From: DATFQE01 sp963733845
Lineage (GTDB): Bacteria > Actinomycetota > Thermoleophilia > Gaiellales > Gaiellaceae
Assembly: GCA_963733845.1 (NCBI GenBank)
Contig: CAVTEM010000007.1
Coordinates: 744,001-808,000, forward strand
Direction of reading: 5' to 3'
DNA length: 64,000 bases
The position numbers and the translations under genes are program-made. A model generated the notes under the pieces. That model was given only the letters and a program-made list of their open reading frames with translations, was not told where the DNA came from and searched no databases. Below, piece by piece: positions 59,822 through 64,000 of this stretch. Numbering within the stretch: the first letter of the stretch is position 1; each line of letters starts with the position of its first letter.

Positions 59822-60939
59822 CCGGCGAGGCGTCGCTCCCCTCGGTTGAGGAGGCCGAGGCCGAGACCGCGCTGCTCGAGCGGGTCGCGGAGCTGGAGCT
59901 CCGCGTCGCCCAGGCAGAGGAGCGCCGCCGCGCGCTGCTGCACATCATGGGCGACCTGAACGACTCGAACAGACGCCTCGCCGACCAGCGCAAGGCGATG
60001 CTGCACATCCTCGGCGACTACGAGGCCGACCGCAGCCGGCTGGCCAAGCAGACGGAGCGGCTCGACAACTCGCGCCGCGCGCTGCTGCACATCCTCAGCG
60101 ACTCGCACGATTCCAACCTGAGGCTGGAGTCGAGCCGCAAAGCGATGATCCACATCATGGGCGACCTCCGGGAGACGACCGCGGAGATCGAGCGGCGCGA
60201 GCACGAGCTGCGCGAGAAGCAGGAGCAGCTGATTCAAGCCGGGAAGCTGGCGACGCTCGGCGAGCTGACGACGGGCATCGCGCACGAGCTGAACAACCCG
60301 CTCAACAACATCGGCCTGTTCGTCGGCAATTCGATCGACCGGATCGACCTCGGCAAGGTCGATCTCGAGGTCGTCCGCGACGAGCTCGGAAAGGCGATGG
60401 AACAGGTCCGGAAGGCGACGGAGATCATCTCGCACCTGCGCACCTTCGGCCGGGCCGCGACGATCGTCTACGAGCCGGTCGAGATCGGGCTCGTGATCGA
60501 GCGCTCGCTCTCGCTGATGCAGGAGCAGCTGCGTCTGCGCCAGATCGAGGTGGCCGTGGAGCCCGGTGCCGAGCCGATCGTCGTGCACGGCAACGAGATC
60601 CAGCTCGAGCAGGTGTTCGTCAACCTGCTGACGAACGCGCGCGACGCGCTCGCCGACCAGGAGCAGAAGCAAATCCTGATCACCTGCGAGGTGCGGCCGC
60701 CCGTGGCCGTCGTCATGTTCGCCGACAACGGGCCGGGCGTTCCCGCCGAACTGGACCAGCGCATCTTCGACCCGTTCTTCACCACGAAGGAGGTCGGTGC
60801 CGGCACGGGGCTCGGCCTCTCGATCACCTACGGGATCGTGAGCGAGCACGGCGGGACGATCGAGGTCGGCACCGGGGCGGGTGGCGGCGCCCAGTTCACG
60901 ATCGAGCTGCCGCTGGCAGACGCGGAGGCCGAGGCGTGA
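59818..60939 (+). CDS. soluble histidine kinase with repeated N-terminal coiled coil
   Basis: 373 residues. The N-terminus (35-140) has four copies of a R(R/K)A(L/M)(L/I)HI(M/L)(G/S)D segment in a continuous coiled coil. HisKA has the phospho-acceptor His in GIAHELNNPLNNI; HATPase_c has NLLTNARDAL, FADNGPGVP and GTGLGLSITYGI. No sensor or membrane domain; input probably comes from the PAS-array protein through paired coiled coils. ATG 59818 overlaps the previous stop by 4 bp. Confidence 0.92.
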   Translation: MTGEASLPSVEEAEAETALLERVAELELRVAQAEERRRALLHIMGDLNDSNRRLADQRKAMLHILGDYEADRSRLAKQTERLDNSRRALLHILSDSHDSNLRLESSRKAMIHIMGDLRETTAEIERREHELREKQEQLIQAGKLATLGELTTGIAHELNNPLNNIGLFVGNSIDRIDLGKVDLEVVRDELGKAMEQVRKATEIISHLRTFGRAATIVYEPVEIGLVIERSLSLMQEQLRLRQIEVAVEPGAEPIVVHGNEIQLEQVFVNLLTNARDALADQEQKQILITCEVRPPVAVVMFADNGPGVPAELDQRIFDPFFTTKEVGAGTGLGLSITYGIVSEHGGTIEVGTGAGGGAQFTIELPLADAEAEA

Positions 60940-62399
60940 CCAACCCAGGATCCTGATCGTCGACGACGACCCGGCTCTGCTGGAGGCGCTGCCCGAGGCG
61001 CTCCGCCTGCGCTTGGCCGAGCTCGCAGTCGAGACCTGCGACTCGGCCCGGGACGCGCTCGGGAAGATCGCCGACGAGGACTACGACACGATCGTCACCG
61101 ACATCAAGATGCCCGGGATGGACGGGCTCGCGCTGCTGGACGAGATCCAGCGCATGCGGCCGGACACGCCGACGATCCTGATCACCGGTCACGGCGAGCA
61201 CGACCTCGCCGTCCAGGCTCTGCGCCGGGGCGCGTACGACTACATCCAGAAGCCGATCGACCGCGACTACTTCACTGCCTCGCTCACCCGCGCGATCGAG
61301 CGGCGCGGGCTCGCGCGGCGCATCGAAGTGCAGCGGCTGGAGCTCGAGCGTCAGTCGCACGTGCTCGAGCACGTCGGGGACGGTGTCTTCGTGGTCGACC
61401 GCCACGGGGTCGTGCAGTTCTGGAACCTCGCTGCCGAGCAGATCACCGGGATCGGGCACGAGGAGGCGGTCGGCAGGCCTGCCGACGAGCTGCTCGGCGG
61501 CTGGAAGGAGGTCGCCCCGTCGATCCCCGTCGCCGGCGCGGGCCGCCCGACGCGCGCTCTCTCGCGCATGCTCCCCTTCGAGGTCGCCGGGAGCGAGGTC
61601 TGGCTCTCGCTCTGCGGCGTCGACGTCGCCGATGCGACCGTCTACTCGTTCCAGGACCGCACCGACGAGCGCGCGGTGGACAAGCTCAAGGACGACTTCG
61701 TCGCGACCGCCTCGCACGAGCTGCGCACGCCGCTCTCGGCGATCTACGGCGCAGCCAAGACGCTTCGGCGGGCCGATGTTCTCGGCGAGGACGGCGTCGA
61801 GAGCCTGATCGGAATCATCTCCGCCGAGTCGGAGCGCCTCGCGCGCGTGATCGACGACATCCTCTTCGCCAGTCATCTCGACTCGGGTCGGCTGCGGCTC
61901 GCCTCCGAGCCCGTCGACGTGGCCGCGCTCGCCGCGGACGTCGCGGAGTCGATGCGCGTGCAGCTCGAGGGGGCCGTCAAGCTCGTGGTCGAGGCGCCTT
62001 CCAACGGGCTGCCCGGCGTCGAGGTCGACCCGACGACATCTGCGCCGCGTGCTCGTGAACCTGATCGAGAACGCGGTCAAGTACTCCCCCGAGGGCGGGC
62101 CCGTCGTGCTCCGCGTCGACACCGAGAACGGGCGGCTCCGCGTCCATGTCAGCGACCAGGGCCTCGGCATCGCCAGGGCCGACCAGGAGCGGATCTTCGA
62201 GAAGTTCTACCGAGCCGACCCGCAGCTGGCCCGCGGCGTCGGCGGCACGGGGCTGGGGCTCTACATCTCCCGCGAGCTCGTCCAGCGGATGGGCGGCGAG
62301 ATCGAGGTCGACTCCGAGCCCGGCCGGGGCTCGACGTTCACGGTCGAGCTCCCCGTGCCGGTCGCGGGCGTGCGCACGGCCCAGCTCTCGAAGCCCTAG
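60936..62399 (+). CDS. REC-PAS-histidine kinase hybrid, two single-base shifts
   Basis: About 487 residues. An N-terminal receiver (RILIVDDDPALLEALPEAL, phospho-acceptor Asp in TIVTDIKMPGMDG, Lys in YIQKPIDRDYF) is followed by PAS (LEHVGDGVFVVDRHGVVQFW), HisKA (DDFVATASHELRTPLSAIYG) and HATPase_c (NLIENAVKYSPEGG, GTGLGLYISRELV). GTG 60936 overlaps the upstream kinase stop by 4 bp, but a missing C near 60945 is needed to enter the receiver frame; a second shift lies near 62036. Receives phosphate from the upstream kinase and relays onward. Ends in a CTAG shared with sodA. Confidence 0.88.
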
Positions 62400-62995
62400 C
62401 CCTCGAAGCGGCGGGCGACCTCGGCCCAGTTGACGACGTTCCACCAGGCGGCGAGGTAGTCGGGCCGGCGGTTCTGGTAGCGCAGGTAGTAGGCGTGCTC
62501 CCAGACGTCGATCCCGAGGAGCGGAGTCTGGCCCTGGAGGATCGGCGAGTCCTGGTTCGCCGTCGAGAGCACCGCCAGCGAGGAGCCGTCCTTCACGAGC
62601 CAGGCCCAGCCGCTGCCGAACTGGTTCACGCCGGCGTCGTTGAGCTTCTGCCTGAGCGAATCGGCGTCGCCGAACGCGTCCGCGATCGCGTCGGCGAGCG
62701 CGCCTTCGGGCTCCCCGCCGCCGTCCGGCGACATGAGCTGCCAGAACAGCGAGTGGTTGGCGTGCCCGCCGGCGTTGTTGCGCACCGGCGTGCGCTTGTC
62801 CTCGGGCAACGCGTTCAGGTTCGCGAGCACGTCCTCGACGGGCTTGTCGGCCCACTCCGTGCCCTCCAGCGCCGCGTTCGCCTTGTCGACGTAGGCCTGA
62901 TGGTGTTTGTCGTGGTGGACGCGCATCGTCTGCTCGTCGATGTGCGGTTCGAGCGCCGCGTAGTCGTACGGCAGATCTGGAACCTGAAACGGCAT
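62396..62995 (-). CDS. superoxide dismutase, Fe/Mn family
   Basis: 199 residues. MRVHHDKHHQAYVDKANAAL contains the first His ligand, NNAGGHANHSLFWQLMSP the second, and DVWEHAYYLRYQNRRPDYL the Asp and last His. GSGWAWLVKD is conserved. Cytosolic; no signal peptide. Mn versus Fe cannot be settled by eye. Preceded by an SD-like AGAGGAGAG. Confidence 0.94.
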   Translation of the reverse strand: MPFQVPDLPYDYAALEPHIDEQTMRVHHDKHHQAYVDKANAALEGTEWADKPVEDVLANLNALPEDKRTPVRNNAGGHANHSLFWQLMSPDGGGEPEGALADAIADAFGDADSLRQKLNDAGVNQFGSGWAWLVKDGSSLAVLSTANQDSPILQGQTPLLGIDVWEHAYYLRYQNRRPDYLAAWWNVVNWAEVARRFEG

Positions 62996-63036
62996 CTCGT
63001 CTCTCCTCTCTTCGGCTTGCGCGGCGAGCCTATCGG

Positions 63037-64000
63037 CTAGGCGGTCTCAACGACTGCGCCCGTCCAGGGGTCGAGCGCGAGCTCTCCGGCCACACGCTGG
63101 CCCGACCGCCCGCGGGGGCTCGAGACCGCCACGGTTCCGGCCACGTACCCGACGCGGGCCTCGCGGTCGGAGAAATTCACCGCGACGACGACGCTTTCGC
63201 CGCGCCGCCAGGCCCAGACGCCCTCGGGGGCGTCGAGCCGCCCGTAGCTCCCCGTCCGAAGCTGCGGTAGGCGCCGACGGAGCGCGATCAGCTCCCGGGT
63301 GAAGGTGAGGATCGAGTCCGGGTCGTTTCGCTGCGCTTCGACGTTCCGCTCCCGGTGGTCGCCGAGCGGGAGCCAGGGCTCGGCTGCCGGGTCGGTGAAG
63401 CCGGCCCCCGTTGCTGCCGACCACGGCATGGGCGTGCGCATCGGATCGCGCCCGTGCTCCTGTGGCCAGCGGCGGAGCCCGACGGGATCGCGCAGGCTCT
63501 CGGGACCGAGTTCGGTCTCGGTCAGCCCGAGCTCGTCGCCGTAGTAGAGGAACGGCGTACCCCGCAGCGTGAGCAGGACGAGCAAGGCGAGCCGCGCGTG
63601 GCCGTCGTCTCCGTCGCACCAGCGCGTGGGGAAGCGGCCGGCATCGTGGTTCGACCCGGTCCAGACAGGCCATGCTCCGGCCGGGAGGAGCCGCTCGGTC
63701 TCGGCGACCACCTCGGCGAGGCTCGCGTCGAACGGCGAGTAGACGAACGGGAAGTTGAACGCGAGGTGCAGCTCGTCCTCGCCGCCGCCGTAGAACGCGA
63801 CCATCTGTTCCAGGTCGCGGATATGCGTCTCTCCCACCAGGATCCGTTCGGGGTGCTCGCCGCTTGCGAGCGTCCGCCAGCGGCGGTGGACGTCGTGGAC
63901 GCCGGGCTGGATCGCCAGGGAACCGAGCTCGGGGTCCTTGACGATCGAATGGGCCACGTCGATGCGAAAGCCCGCGACCCCGCGGGCGAACCAGTAGCGG
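63037..64000 (-). CDS. GH13 alpha-glucosidase / trehalose-synthase-type glycosidase, 5' part outside the window
   Basis: C-terminal 321 residues; the N-terminus lies beyond base 64000. Conserved GH13 regions visible: II with the nucleophile Asp (GFRIDVAHSI), III with the acid/base Glu (RILVGETHIRDL) and IV (WTGSNHDAGRFP). FLYYGDELGL and DPMRTPMPWS are typical of oligo-1,6-glucosidase, sucrose hydrolase and related enzymes. The C-terminal beta domain (WAWRRGESVVVAVNFSDRE) is complete. Exact substrate uncertain. Confidence 0.9.
   Translation of the reverse strand, partial: RYWFARGVAGFRIDVAHSIVKDPELGSLAIQPGVHDVHRRWRTLASGEHPERILVGETHIRDLEQMVAFYGGGEDELHLAFNFPFVYSPFDASLAEVVAETERLLPAGAWPVWTGSNHDAGRFPTRWCDGDDGHARLALLVLLTLRGTPFLYYGDELGLTETELGPESLRDPVGLRRWPQEHGRDPMRTPMPWSAATGAGFTDPAAEPWLPLGDHRERNVEAQRNDPDSILTFTRELIALRRRLPQLRTGSYGRLDAPEGVWAWRRGESVVVAVNFSDREARVGYVAGTVAVSSPRGRSGQRVAGELALDPWTGAVVETA

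Noticed and set aside
8320..62040. Programmed ribosomal frameshifting as the cause of the shifts
   Set aside because: The sites lack a shared slippery heptamer or downstream stem and occur in about 15 unrelated genes.

Overview
The window is a GC-rich, gene-dense actinobacterial chromosome segment. The gene mix, the leaderless promoter style and the SpoIID, PAS and rml gene types suggest class Thermoleophilia (Gaiellales/Solirubrobacterales-like); this is an inference from protein style, not a database match. Many initiating genes have a TANNNT box 6-10 nt before the start codon and no Shine-Dalgarno sequence, so leaderless transcription appears to be common. No CRISPR array, phage or IS transposase gene was seen. 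About 30 single-base indels interrupt otherwise intact conserved genes (fabG, thiL, lon, rmlA, rmlD, a helicase and others). I read these as consensus errors in the sequence, not decay, and I merged the pieces into whole genes.

Layout. 0-6 kb: galT, a slipin/NfeD membrane pair, a secreted PGRP-type amidase with SPNGDG repeats, and birA. 5.9-14.5 kb: a fatty-acid block (fabZ-fabH-fabD-fabG-fabF, no acpP), a HAD hydrolase, a double GNAT, a zinc-ribbon ureohydrolase, accD and accA; the neighbouring birA fits because it biotinylates the carboxylase. 14.6-19.8 kb: ligD (PE-LIG-POL), a NIF3-like protein, a GNAT and a type II NADH dehydrogenase. 19.9-25.5 kb: an orphan sulfate-type binding protein, an ECF42-like sigma factor with its DGPF/YCII partner, an MrfA-type helicase and a methyltransferase. 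25.5-29.5 kb: a TPP riboswitch followed by thiD-thiM-thiE-thiL and a DppB-type permease. 29.5-36.8 kb: thioredoxin, a Ppm/DPM1-like glycosyltransferase, polX, a PLP decarboxylase, an HxlR regulator divergent from an MFS pump, and otsB.

36.9-46.8 kb: a ZIP transporter and a Fur/Zur regulator with a perfect 7-1-7 box, an M23 peptidase, lon with hsp20, an MMPL transporter and secreted proteins. 46.9-49.9 kb: a complete dTDP-L-rhamnose set (rmlA-C-D-B). 49.9-57.2 kb: a Ser/Thr kinase, SpoIID and S8 secreted proteins, and a second sugar-nucleotide operon (2-epimerase, Gfo/Idh/MocA dehydrogenase, hexapeptide acyltransferase) sharing a divergent promoter with tRNA-Lys. 58-62.4 kb: a three-gene sensory cascade: a kinase-less protein with four near-identical PAS repeats, a soluble histidine kinase with a repeated coiled coil, and a REC-PAS-histidine kinase. 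The window ends with sodA and a GH13 glycosidase that runs off the edge.

Patterns that stand out: leaderless and bidirectional -10 boxes; convergent genes joined by a shared CTAG (both stops TAG); a TPP aptamer whose P1 helix contains the thiD start codon; a two-copy intergenic repeat; an inverted-repeat-bounded 164-bp element; and several long perfect palindromes, one inside the wecB-like gene.
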